Below, piece by piece: positions 52,642 to 61,169 of a stretch of DNA of 64,000 bases (the stretch's first letter is position 1; each line of letters begins with the position of its first letter). The notes below the pieces were generated by a model that saw only the letters and a list, made by a program, of their open reading frames with translations, was not told the DNA's origin and searched no databases. The translations under genes were made by a program, and so were the position numbers. Source of the stretch: Nitrospira_D sp035465795 (GTDB lineage Bacteria; Nitrospirota; Nitrospiria; Nitrospirales; Nitrospiraceae); assembly GCF_049546785.1 (NCBI RefSeq), contig NZ_JBMWAN010000003.1:186001-250000 (forward strand). The letters run 5' to 3'.

Positions 52642-54396
52642 TCATCGGTCGCACTCTCCCATCACGATGTCATAGGTCCCGAAGATCGTGATGATGTCGG
52701 AAATCAAATACCCGCGAGCCATGTGATCGAACGCGCCCATATGAATAAAGGAGGGCGAGCGGATCTTCAATCGATAAGGACGGGGGCTGCCGTCGCTGAT
52801 GATGAAGAACCCCAGCTCGCCTTTCGGGGCCTCGGTGCCGCAATAGGTCTCGGCTTTCGGCGGCTTGAATCCTTGCGTAAAGATGATGAAATGATGGATC
52901 AGGCTCTCCATGTCCCGCATGACCAGCTGTTTGGGCGGCGGGATATACTGCGGCTCGTCGGCGATGATGGGGCCGGACGGCAACAGGTCGAGGCATTGCG
53001 CGATGATGCGCGCGCTCTGGCGCATTTCCTCCATCCGCACCCAATACCGGTCGTAGGTGTCGCCGTTCTTGCCGATCGGCACTTCCCAATCGACCTTGTC
53101 GTAGACCCCGTAGGGCTCCATCTTGCGAATGTCGTAGGCCACGCCGGACCCGCGAAGGGTGGGCCCGGTGAGCCCGAAATTGATCGCGTCCTCTCCGGAA
53201 ATCACGGCCACGTTCTTGGTCCGGCCCAGCCAGATGCGATTGGAGGCGATCAGCGAATCATATTCGCTCACCTTCTGGGGGAACGTCTCGAGGAATGTCT
53301 TGAGCCGCAGCACGAGATCGGGCGTGAAGTCGCTGTCGACGCCTCCGATCCGGTAGTAGTTCAGCGTGAGGCGCGCTCCGCAGAGTTTCTCGAACATGTC
53401 GAGCAGAATCTCGCGCTCGCGGAACGTCCAGAAGAACACGGTCATGGCGCCGATATCGAGAGCCTGCGTCCCCAGCCAGAACAGGTGTCCGATGATGCGC
53501 TGCATCTCGGCAACGATAGTGCGGATATATTCCGCCCGTTCCGGGACGGTGATCCCGAGCAGCTTCTCGACCGCTCTGACATAGGCATAGTTATTGGCCA
53601 TCGCACAGACATAGTCGAGACGGTCGGTATGCGGGATAACCTGCATATAGGCCAGGCCCTCGGCGAGTTTTTCCACACCGCGGTGGAGATAGCCGAGGTC
53701 GGGCGTCGCTTTCACGATCCGTTCGCCGTCGAGCTCCAAGACGACGCGCAAGACGCCGTGGGTGCTGGGATGTTGCGGGCCCATGTTCAACAGCAGCTCT
53801 TCCCGCCGGCGTGTTCCGGTGGTGCCGGGGCTTGCGCGGAAGGGTTTCTTTTCGGCCTCGGTAAACTCGCTCCCGGTCGTCTCTTCGGGCGCTTCGTCCA
53901 GGCGCGGGATGAAATCGAACTGGCTGCGCCAGCCCCGGCCCTCCGCCGGAAAATCTTTCCGGAGCGGGTAGCCCTCGGTATAATCTTCCGGCATCAGAAT
54001 CCGGCGCAGGTCCGGGTGGCCGGTAAACGTAATCCCCATCATGTCGTAGACTTCACGTTCGAGGAATTCCGCGCCCCGCCACACGCCGGTGACGGACGCG
54101 ATGGACGGGTTGTCCTCCGGCAGGCGGGCTTTCAGGCGGATCCGGAGCCCCTGCGGCAGCGAGAGCAGCTGATAGATGACTTCGAAGCGGTCCTGGTCCG
54201 ACGGGTAGTCGGCCGAACAGATATCCGTAATATGGTCGAAGGCCATGTCGGGCGCGTCGTGGAGATAGCGGGCGACCTGGAGGATCGCGGAGGCGCGCAC
54301 CCGAGCGGACAGCTCTCCGCGACTCTCATCGAGATCGACGGACAGAATGGCGTCCGGGAACTGTTTTTGTAGCCGTTCAGCCAGGTCTTGCAGCAT
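52642..54396 (-). CDS. nuoCD: NADH-quinone oxidoreductase fused subunits C and D, 584 aa
   Basis: NuoC domain (about 1-160, with R-E-V-Y-D-M-M-G-I) is fused to NuoD (about 200-584), which begins L-L-L-N-M-G-P-Q-H-P-S-T-H-G-V-L and forms much of the quinone-reduction pocket. R239 in Y-L-H-R-G-V-E-K-L corresponds by position to the Arg of mammalian NDUFS2 that is dimethylated by NDUFAF7. nuoB and nuoCD share one base (TAATG). The C-terminal D-I-V-M-G-E-C-D-R is typical. Confidence 0.95.
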   Translation of the reverse strand: MLQDLAERLQKQFPDAILSVDLDESRGELSARVRASAILQVARYLHDAPDMAFDHITDICSADYPSDQDRFEVIYQLLSLPQGLRIRLKARLPEDNPSIASVTGVWRGAEFLEREVYDMMGITFTGHPDLRRILMPEDYTEGYPLRKDFPAEGRGWRSQFDFIPRLDEAPEETTGSEFTEAEKKPFRASPGTTGTRRREELLLNMGPQHPSTHGVLRVVLELDGERIVKATPDLGYLHRGVEKLAEGLAYMQVIPHTDRLDYVCAMANNYAYVRAVEKLLGITVPERAEYIRTIVAEMQRIIGHLFWLGTQALDIGAMTVFFWTFREREILLDMFEKLCGARLTLNYYRIGGVDSDFTPDLVLRLKTFLETFPQKVSEYDSLIASNRIWLGRTKNVAVISGEDAINFGLTGPTLRGSGVAYDIRKMEPYGVYDKVDWEVPIGKNGDTYDRYWVRMEEMRQSARIIAQCLDLLPSGPIIADEPQYIPPPKQLVMRDMESLIHHFIIFTQGFKPPKAETYCGTEAPKGELGFFIISDGSPRPYRLKIRSPSFIHMGAFDHMARGYLISDIITIFGTYDIVMGECDR

Positions 54397-54875
54397 TACT
54401 TCACAAAGACTTTTTCGCGTTGAATCTTTTCTTGCAGTTTCAACAGCCCGTCGAGCAGCGCTTCCGGCCTCGGCGGGCAGCCCGGCACATAGACATCCAC
54501 CGGCACAATCTGATCGACGCCCTGCACGACTGCGTAGCTGTTGTAATGGTTCCCGGACGTCGCGCAGGACCCCATCGAAATGACGTACCGGGGTTCGGGC
54601 ATCTGATCGTAGATGCGGCGAATGACCGGGGCCATCTTGCGTGACACCGTGCCGGCCACGATCATCAGGTCCGATTGACGGGGAGAGGCGCGAAAGACGC
54701 CGGCTCCGAACCGGTCGAGATCGTAGCGGGACGACACGCTGGCGATCATTTCAATCGCGCAGCAGGCCAGTCCGAAGGTCATCGGCCAGAGCGCCGATTT
54801 CCGGGACCAATTCACGACCGCGTCGAGATTCGTCGTGATGATATTGGCTTCGAACTGCCGTTCTAAAAAGCTCAT
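54396..54875 (-). CDS. nuoB: NADH-quinone oxidoreductase subunit B, 159 aa
   Basis: Cluster N2 subunit. Contains the tandem cysteines A-C-C-A-I-E-M, the M-I-V-A-G-T segment, G-S-C-A-T and C-P-P-R, all expected cluster ligands, next to the quinone site. A family-1 repeat fills most of the 72-base gap to nuoA. Confidence 0.95.
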   Translation of the reverse strand: MSFLERQFEANIITTNLDAVVNWSRKSALWPMTFGLACCAIEMIASVSSRYDLDRFGAGVFRASPRQSDLMIVAGTVSRKMAPVIRRIYDQMPEPRYVISMGSCATSGNHYNSYAVVQGVDQIVPVDVYVPGCPPRPEALLDGLLKLQEKIQREKVFVK

Positions 54876-54886
54876 AAGTCCAACTC

Positions 54887-54950
54887 CAGGCTAGGGGGGA
54901 GAGGCTTGGGGCAAGGGGGGCATCCCCTCTAGCCTCGTGCCTCTCGCCTA
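54887..54950. repeat. Family-1 repeat between nuoA and nuoB
   Basis: Left arm GGCTAGGGGGGAGAGGC... (about 54887-54920) and right arm ending at 54950 are inverted copies. The final 25 bases (54926-54950) are identical to 7368-7392, and the nuoA stop codon TAG (54948-54950) lies inside that shared stretch. Confidence 0.8.
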
Positions 54951-55319
54951 ATCCCATTCGAGAGCGCCTTTTTTCCAGGCGTACCAAAATCCCACAACCA
55001 GGATGCCGATAAACATGGCCATTTCGGCCAGCCCGACAAAGCCCAATTTGTTGAACGCGACGGCCCAGGGAAACATGAACACAATTTCGATGTCGAAGAT
55101 CACGAACAGCATCGCGATGATGTAGTACCGCATCGGGAACTGCACGCGCGCATCCTGGAAGAGCGGACTCCCGCTCTCATAAGGGGCCAGCTTGGCGCGG
55201 TAGGGGCGGCTGGGTCTGACAACCCATCCGGCCAGCAGCGACACGGCGCCGAAGGCAATCGCGACTCCGATAAACACCAGAATCGGAACGTAATTCGCCG
55301 GCATTGCCGCGTTACCCAT
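54948..55319 (-). CDS. nuoA: NADH-quinone oxidoreductase subunit A, 123 aa
   Basis: Three membrane helices with the conserved loop K-x-A-P-Y-E-S-G containing the Cys-less variant and F-D-I-E-I-V-F-M-F-P-W after helix 2. First gene of the nuo operon. The region immediately upstream (55320-55397) holds a family-2 repeat half and must contain or sit near the promoter unless transcription starts at the methyltransferase. Confidence 0.95.
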   Translation of the reverse strand: MGNAAMPANYVPILVFIGVAIAFGAVSLLAGWVVRPSRPYRAKLAPYESGSPLFQDARVQFPMRYYIIAMLFVIFDIEIVFMFPWAVAFNKLGFVGLAEMAMFIGILVVGFWYAWKKGALEWD

Positions 55320-55328
55320 GGATGCCCC

Positions 55329-55355
55329 GTGAGGAGTGAAGAGTGATGGGTAATG
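55329..55355. repeat. Family-2 repeat half near nuoA start
   Basis: GTGAGGAGTGAAGAGTGATG units match the arms at 45475-45560 but no inverted partner is present. It lies 10 bases upstream of the nuoA start on the minus strand. Confidence 0.55.
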
Positions 55356-55397
55356 CGGTGTTAGTTATTGAGTGAACCATACGGTTTCCAATGATTT

Positions 55398-56582
55398 CTA
55401 TGCCGCGGATGGTACGGCCAGGGCTGTGCCGAAGAACGGCTTGAACGCCAGGGCGTCAAGGGTCGGGGCGGCGATCCCCTTGTGCTGAATCAGCACTTTG
55501 AATGTCCGGCCCATGCCTTCGGGTCTCATGAGATGGATGGCGGCGCGAAACTCGGGCCCTTCGGGGTCCATGTGCGCGACCATCTCTTCCACCCCCAGCC
55601 CCATCAAAAAGCTCATCTGGTTTGTAAATCCTGTGACGTGCAGTCCGTGCTCTTCCCCGACTGTAGCCAGGGTGGAGAAATCCACATGTGCGGTCATGTC
55701 CTGCTGACCGACCCGGACATAGGGATCCTCGTTCGTCATCTGCGAGTAGTAACAGAGCAGTGTGCCCTTCGCCCGGTCTGGTCCGTACAGATCCTGCGCC
55801 GTGTGACCGTAATCGATCGTAATGGCAAGGCCGCGGTCGATCGCGCGGGAGACCTGGGCCATCCAGCGGACGGCCTCAAGGTTGACCTCGGTCTGGTAGC
55901 CGTCAGGAAGCGAGAGGTTCAGCCGCGCCAGATAATCCTGTATCGCGGGGGAGGACAGCGGCCGGAGACGTTCGACGAAGCGAGCGCCGTCGTAGTCCAC
56001 ATAGATTTCCCGAATCTGTTCCTGTTCGACCTGAATCCGGTGGACAGGGAAGGCATCGGGTAATTCATTGCTGAAGAAGAGCCCTGTGATGCTGCCTGGT
56101 TTAAGATCAGCAAGGCTCTCAACCCACGTGATGCGGCCGGGTTCGACTAACCCATGGAGCAGGTTGGCGCGTTGCAGGTCCCGCATGGCGGGGCTGCGCT
56201 CGATCAGCACGTAGCGCAGGCGTTGGCTGAACGAGTCATCGGCCTGCGTGCGACAGGCTGAGAGGAAATGTTTGGCGAGCAACCCTTTGCCCGGGCCCAT
56301 CTCGACAACCGTGAAGGGATCGGGGTGGCCCAGGAGCTTGTCGAGCTGCCTGGCCTGCTTCGCCAGCGCCTGGCCAAGAATCGGATGCACGTCTGAGCTG
56401 GTATAGAAATCGCCCGACCAGCCGATCCGTTCAGCGCCAGACTCAGGCGGACGCATGTAGTAGCCGAATTGCGGGTGATAGAGCGCCAGCTCCATAAACC
56501 GCACAAACGGGATGGGACCCGACGTGGCGATTTCGGAGGTGATGGCAGCAATAAGTTCTGGGTGCCCTATCGACACAGACAA
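55398..56582 (-). CDS. MidA/NDUFAF7-family SAM-dependent methyltransferase, 394 aa
   Basis: The COG1565 pattern is clear: I-P-F-V-R-F-M-E-L-A-L-Y-H-P-Q-F-G-Y-Y near residue 25-43, S-S-D-V-H-P-I-L-G, the SAM motif V-V-E-M-G-P-G-K-G-L-L, L-F-F-S-N-E-L-P-D-A-F-P-V-H and D-Y-G-H-T-A. In mammals the orthologue NDUFAF7 dimethylates an Arg of the complex I subunit NDUFS2 and is needed for assembly. Here it sits at the head of the nuo operon on the same strand (78 bases before nuoA), which supports a complex I role. The function of bacterial members is not established. Confidence 0.88.
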   Translation of the reverse strand: MSVSIGHPELIAAITSEIATSGPIPFVRFMELALYHPQFGYYMRPPESGAERIGWSGDFYTSSDVHPILGQALAKQARQLDKLLGHPDPFTVVEMGPGKGLLAKHFLSACRTQADDSFSQRLRYVLIERSPAMRDLQRANLLHGLVEPGRITWVESLADLKPGSITGLFFSNELPDAFPVHRIQVEQEQIREIYVDYDGARFVERLRPLSSPAIQDYLARLNLSLPDGYQTEVNLEAVRWMAQVSRAIDRGLAITIDYGHTAQDLYGPDRAKGTLLCYYSQMTNEDPYVRVGQQDMTAHVDFSTLATVGEEHGLHVTGFTNQMSFLMGLGVEEMVAHMDPEGPEFRAAIHLMRPEGMGRTFKVLIQHKGIAAPTLDALAFKPFFGTALAVPSAA

Positions 56583-56797
56583 ATCCCTTCGTCCGCGGGT
56601 AAAGCTTCAGCGGGAACACCAATACATAGATAGGTGCAAGGCATCTATCCGAATCGGCGTGCCAAAAGTGGGGTAGAGTAGCCTCGCGGCCTGCGCTAAG
56701 TCAAGGCGAAATCAGAGGGAATAGCGGTCTGTTGGATGGAAATTTCAGGAGAAAAGTCGGCCGAGCGCCGGAGCGCTTTTGAACAAGTCTGCCCGGC

Positions 56798-56823
56798 GCC
56801 ACGGGGAGGCTAGGCCCCGTGGC
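56798..56823. terminator. Hairpin embedding the secA stop codon
   Basis: GCCACGGGG at 56798-56806 and CCCCGTGGC at 56815-56823 form a perfect 9-bp stem around an 8-base loop that contains the secA stop (56810-56812). A second small stem (AGCGC/GCGCT) lies about 25 bases beyond. On the minus strand the T-run is poor, so factor-independent termination is uncertain. Confidence 0.4.
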
Positions 56824-59539
56824 ACTTCTTGTATTTCTTGCCAGATCCGCAAGGGCAGGGGTCGTTGCGGCCGATTTTGTCATCTGCGCGTTGCGCTGCC
56901 TGGGGTGCGACCGGTTCGTCGCCCCGGTTCAACGTGAGTTTCGGCTGAGGCCGGGCGATCACCGGCGGGGGAGGCGGCGCGGCTTGTTGTTGTTCAGGAG
57001 CTTCCTGCCTCACGGCCTGCACCCGGAAGAGTCGTTCGAGCGCGTCGGATTTGACCCGCTGCATCATGCCGGCAAAGAGATCGTAGCCTTCGCGCTTGTA
57101 TTCGATGAGCGGATCCTTCTGCCCGTACCCCCGGAGGCCGATGCCGTCGCGCAGGTGGTCCATGCCCAATAAGTGGTCCTTCCAGTGGTGGTCGATCACT
57201 TGCAGCATGAAGGTCTTTTCCAGGAAGCGCATGAGTTCCGAAGAGAGTTCCTGCTCTTTCCGCTCATAGGCCTCAAAGGCGAGTTTCTTCAGATCTTCCC
57301 CGAGTGCGTCGCGGCCCAGGTCGCGGAGCGAGTCGCCGCCGTCGTGCTTGCCGTGGGTGATGTCGAGGCCGAACTGGCCGTGCATCATCTCCACGAACCC
57401 CTTCATGTCCCATTCTTCCGGATACTGTTCCGGGGGGCAGTAGATGGTCATGGCGGAGTCGATCGTCTCGGTGATCATATCGAAAATATCGTTCTTCAGA
57501 TTCTCCCCGGCCAGCACGGCGTGGCGGTGCTGGTAGATCACTTCCCGCTGCTTGTTCATCACGTCGTCGTATTCGAGGAGCTGTTTCCGGATCTCGAAGT
57601 TGTGCCCTTCGACTTTCTTCTGCGCGTTCGCAATCGCGCGGGTGACCATGCCGTGTTCGATCGGCACGCCTTCTTCCATGCCCAGCTTCAGCATCAGCTG
57701 TGAGACGCGCTCCGAGGCGAAGATCCGCATCAGGTCGTCCTCGAGCGAGAGATAGAAGCGGGAGGAGCCGGGATCGCCCTGGCGGCCGGCGCGGCCGCGG
57801 AGCTGATTGTCGATGCGCCGGCTTTCGTGCCGTTCGGTGCCCAGGATGTGGAGCCCGCCCAGCGCGACGACTTCCTGCTTGTCCCGCTCGCAGTCCGCCT
57901 TGATCTGTTCGTAGACTTCCAGCTTTTTCTCTTCCGGCAGGTTCTCTTCCCGATAGAGCACTTGCTTGAAGAGGAAGTCGGCATTGCCGCCGAGGAGGAT
58001 GTCGGTGCCGCGGCCGGCCATATTCGTGGCGATGGTGACGGCGCCTTTGCGTCCGGCCTGGGCGACGATTTCCGCTTCCTTTTCGTGAAACTTGGCGTTC
58101 AGCACGTTGTGCTTGACGCCGTTCCGGCTCAAGAGGCCGGAGAGCCGCTCGGACTTCTCAATCGAAATCGTGCCGACGAGGACCGGCTGGCCCTGCTGGT
58201 GGCATTCCTTGATTTCTTCGACGATCGCGGCGAATTTCTCTTTTTCCGTGCGGTAGACGACGTCCGCATAGTCCAGCCGGATCATCTTCCGGTTCGTCGG
58301 GACGACGTTGACGTCGAGGTTGTAGATCTTCGCAAACTCGCCCGCTTCCGTATCGGCGGTTCCGGTCATGCCGGCGAGCTTCTTGTACATGCGGAAATAG
58401 TTCTGGAAGGTGACGGAGGCCAGCGTCTGGTTTTCGTTGGCGATCTTCACGCCTTCTTTGGCTTCCACGGCCTGGTGCAGCCCGTCGCTCCAGCGGCGGC
58501 CCGGCATGAGGCGCCCGGTGAACTCATCGACGATGATGACCTCGCCGTCTTTCACCACGTAGTCCACGTCGCGCTTGTAGAGGGTATAGGCCTGGAGGGC
58601 CTTCACCACATGGTGGACCAGATCCATATGGGCCGGATCGTAAAGGTTTTCCACACCGAGCAGCTTTTCGACGCGCACGTTGCCGTCTTCTGTCAGCGAC
58701 GCCGTCTTCGTCTTTTCTTCGATCGTGAAGTCCCGCTCCGGTTGCAGCTGCGGGATGATCGAGTTGATGCGGTAATAAAGGTCGGTGGTTTGATCCGTCG
58801 GTCCGGAGATGATCAAAGGCGTTCGCGCTTCGTCGATCAGAATGCTGTCCACCTCGTCGACGATGGCGAAATTCAGCTCGCGCTGCACGCACTGGCTCAG
58901 GTCGCTGACGATCAAATTGTCGCGCAGGTAATCGAACCCGTATTCGTTGTTGGTGCCGTAGGTGATGTCGGCGCGATAGGCTTCCTGTCTGGTGCAGGGC
59001 CGCAACGATTGCAGCCGCTTGTCCGAGGCCTCGTAAGAGGGATCGTAGAGAAACGAGGCATCGTGCTGGATGATGCCGACCGACAGTCCGAGCGCATGGT
59101 AGAGCTGGGCCATCCATTGCGCGTCGCGCTTGGCCAGATAGTCGTTGACGGTCACGAGATGGACGCCCTTGCCTTCAAGCGCGTTCAGATAGATGGGCAG
59201 GGTCGCCACCAGCGTTTTCCCTTCGCCGGTCTTCATTTCAGAGATACGGCCCCGGTGCAGGATCATGCCGCCGATGAGCTGGACGTCGAAGTGCCGCATG
59301 TTGAGCCTGCGGCGTGACATCTCACGGCAAACGGCGAAGGCCTCTGGAAGAATGTCGTCGAGGGTCTGGCCATCAGCCAGGCGCTTCTTGAATTCCTGGG
59401 TCTTGTCCACCAGAGCCTGGTCGGATAAGGGCGTGAGGCCGGACTCCAGGTCGTTGATGCGGGCCACTGTGGGCATCAACGCCTTGATTTCACGATCATT
59501 CTTACTGCCGAAGACGAGATTCAGGACTTGAGTCAGCAT
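56810..59539 (-). CDS. secA: Protein translocase subunit SecA, 909 aa
   Basis: Motor of Sec-dependent protein export. Contains the Walker A segment M-K-T-G-E-G-K-T-L, DEVD box (I-V-D-E-V-D), the G-R-A-G-R-Q-G-D-P-G motif VI and a C-terminal Pro-rich linker followed by the zinc-binding SEC-C tail N-D-P-C-P-C-G-S-G-K-K-Y-K-K-C-H. Length is normal. The stop codon is inside a hairpin. It is divergent from the cluster that starts at 59752. Confidence 0.97.
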   Translation of the reverse strand: MLTQVLNLVFGSKNDREIKALMPTVARINDLESGLTPLSDQALVDKTQEFKKRLADGQTLDDILPEAFAVCREMSRRRLNMRHFDVQLIGGMILHRGRISEMKTGEGKTLVATLPIYLNALEGKGVHLVTVNDYLAKRDAQWMAQLYHALGLSVGIIQHDASFLYDPSYEASDKRLQSLRPCTRQEAYRADITYGTNNEYGFDYLRDNLIVSDLSQCVQRELNFAIVDEVDSILIDEARTPLIISGPTDQTTDLYYRINSIIPQLQPERDFTIEEKTKTASLTEDGNVRVEKLLGVENLYDPAHMDLVHHVVKALQAYTLYKRDVDYVVKDGEVIIVDEFTGRLMPGRRWSDGLHQAVEAKEGVKIANENQTLASVTFQNYFRMYKKLAGMTGTADTEAGEFAKIYNLDVNVVPTNRKMIRLDYADVVYRTEKEKFAAIVEEIKECHQQGQPVLVGTISIEKSERLSGLLSRNGVKHNVLNAKFHEKEAEIVAQAGRKGAVTIATNMAGRGTDILLGGNADFLFKQVLYREENLPEEKKLEVYEQIKADCERDKQEVVALGGLHILGTERHESRRIDNQLRGRAGRQGDPGSSRFYLSLEDDLMRIFASERVSQLMLKLGMEEGVPIEHGMVTRAIANAQKKVEGHNFEIRKQLLEYDDVMNKQREVIYQHRHAVLAGENLKNDIFDMITETIDSAMTIYCPPEQYPEEWDMKGFVEMMHGQFGLDITHGKHDGGDSLRDLGRDALGEDLKKLAFEAYERKEQELSSELMRFLEKTFMLQVIDHHWKDHLLGMDHLRDGIGLRGYGQKDPLIEYKREGYDLFAGMMQRVKSDALERLFRVQAVRQEAPEQQQAAPPPPPVIARPQPKLTLNRGDEPVAPQAAQRADDKIGRNDPCPCGSGKKYKKCHGA

Positions 59540-59751
59540 AGACGACGTATTGTAATCGTAAGGGTGATCAATGCGGGAGAGGTCGATCTACCACGCAAAT
59601 CTACGGGGGCAGTATACAGCAAAATTTTCCCGAATCCTATCAGGAAGAAGAGAAGGGATTGCCTGCGGGTCCGCCTTGACTCTGCGCGGGCCAACCGGCT
59701 AGCATACCGCCCTGTTAGTGGGCTCGTTCTCTTTCCATATCGGTGGGTCTC

Positions 59752-60060
59752 ATGATGCGTCGCGTGTCCGCCATCCTCGCGGTTCTTCTGGTCCTCTGTA
59801 TTGTGGGGATCAGCGGCGTTGCGTCGGCCCAATCCGTCCTTCACGAAAGCCACCATAATAGTCACCATCAGGCGGCCACTCACGGATCAGCCTTCTGTTC
59901 CTGGATGTGCGCGGCCGGACAGGCGTACGATACGTCAATTGTTTCACTCGCCCACACATCAGTAGCGATTGCGCTCATTCAGCCTTCCTCTTCGCAGTAT
60001 CTCCCTAGCGTTTCCACCTCTCTTCGATCTCCTCGCGCGCCCCCCGTTCCCGTTGCCTAA
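59752..60060 (+). CDS. Small secreted His/Cys protein, paralogue 1 (HH..ATH....C.W.C), 102 aa
   Basis: Start set at ATG 59752 after GGTGGGT (the next codon is also ATG). A signal peptide ends near A-S-A-Q (residues about 26-27). The mature chain opens with a His cluster (H31, H34, H35, H38, H39, H44) followed by C49-S-W-M-C53. A hydrophobic patch and a short basic tail with R-A-P-P end it. It shares this plan with genes at 60718 and 62757. His/Cys richness suggests metal binding at the periplasmic face. It resembles DUF2946-type small proteins near copper genes, a weak match. Confidence 0.65.
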   Translation: MMRRVSAILAVLLVLCIVGISGVASAQSVLHESHHNSHHQAATHGSAFCSWMCAAGQAYDTSIVSLAHTSVAIALIQPSSSQYLPSVSTSLRSPRAPPVPVA

Positions 60061-60154
60061 TCCCGCTGCCCGTTGTTCCGTTTTTAAAGCATCGTCGTTG
60101 AACCGGTGATCTTCCGCCCATGGCGGAAAGGCCGGAGCCCAAGGAGACGCTATC

Positions 60155-60712
60155 ATGATCAGCACTCGATCCCGCCGTTATGTCGTCGCATTCAGTTTGG
60201 CTGTCTGGCTTGCCGGAGCCGTGGGATTGTCCCAGTCCTGGAGCATGGGGTCGCGCGTTCCGACGGTCGGGATGCCGGTCGATGAGTTCCGCCTCGTGGA
60301 CCTCGACGGCAAGACGCACAGTCTCAGCGAGTACCGCGGGAAAGTGGTGCTGGTGAATTTCTGGGCCACCTGGTGCAAGCCCTGTACGACTGAAATGCCG
60401 GCCATGCAGGCCAGCTTCGACAAGCTGCGTGACAAGGGCTTTGTCGTGTTGGCCATCAACGAGCTCGAAGACGATGCCAAAGTACGCGAGCACATTAAAC
60501 AGTATGGCCATACCTTTCCTGTCTTGATGGATCGCGACAATAAGGTCGCCAACCAGTTCGGCGTGTTCGGGCTGCCGGTGAGTGTATTCATCGATCCGCA
60601 AGGGCGCGTGCAGGAATACATCAAAGGCGGCCTGCTGACGGAACAGATGATCAACGACGTGGTTGCGAAGATTCAGAAACAGGAACCAGTAAGAGCGGCG
60701 TCTTTGCGGTAG
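60155..60712 (+). CDS. TlpA/ResA-like membrane-anchored thioredoxin, 185 aa
   Basis: AAGGAG 8-9 bases upstream of ATG. A single N-terminal hydrophobic anchor (about 9-26) is followed by a periplasmic thioredoxin fold with W73-C74-K-P-C77 and a cis-Pro in G-L-P-V-S-V-F-I-D. Such proteins reduce apocytochrome or copper-site cysteines or oxidise periplasmic thiols. It is placed between two paralogues of the His/Cys protein, so it could keep their CxWxC cysteines reduced (inference). Confidence 0.88.
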   Translation: MISTRSRRYVVAFSLAVWLAGAVGLSQSWSMGSRVPTVGMPVDEFRLVDLDGKTHSLSEYRGKVVLVNFWATWCKPCTTEMPAMQASFDKLRDKGFVVLAINELEDDAKVREHIKQYGHTFPVLMDRDNKVANQFGVFGLPVSVFIDPQGRVQEYIKGGLLTEQMINDVVAKIQKQEPVRAASLR

Positions 60713-60717
60713 CGAGT

Positions 60718-61026
60718 ATGACAAGGGCTATTCAGCGATTAAGCATTGGGGTCTTGGCAGCCTGGTTGCTGCTGCTGAGCGGGATGGTGTATCCGCAGCT
60801 CGCGGCTCATGCTTCTGAGCATGCCCATCACGCTGCGACCACCCATGCGACGGCTCTTTGTTCGTGGCTCTGTGCAGCCGGGCAGACGGCGGAGGACGCG
60901 GCGCTGCTGAGCCTCCTGGTAGTGTCCGTGACCTCGCCTGCGTTCCACCCTCAATACTGTGCGTTCTGCAAACAGTTTGTTGTGATCAGTGTGTCTCGCG
61001 GCCCTCCGTCCGTTCTCGCCTCTTAG
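60718..61026 (+). CDS. Small secreted His/Cys protein, paralogue 2, 102 aa
   Basis: Five bases after the thioredoxin stop. An N-terminal hydrophobic segment (signal or anchor, about 8-30) is followed by a His patch at 31-43 (H-x3-H-x-H-H-x4-H), C48-S-W-L-C52, and a second pair C81-x2-C84 in Y-C-A-F-C that paralogues 1 and 3 lack at that place. Ends in R-G-P-P-S-V-L-A-S like paralogue 3. Probably binds metal at the periplasmic side. Same family as 59752 and 62757. Confidence 0.65.
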   Translation: MTRAIQRLSIGVLAAWLLLLSGMVYPQLAAHASEHAHHAATTHATALCSWLCAAGQTAEDAALLSLLVVSVTSPAFHPQYCAFCKQFVVISVSRGPPSVLAS

Positions 61027-61169
61027 CAATCTGAAATTTGTTCCCGACGTAAGCGTAGTGATGGTCGATGACGGCTCGTTGTCGGCCGTATCGCATGGCC
61101 TGGCGCGATTCAGGACGCCATGGCTTTGCGGGTCTTATGAACCGTTCTGTCATGAGGAGTGTTCTTATT

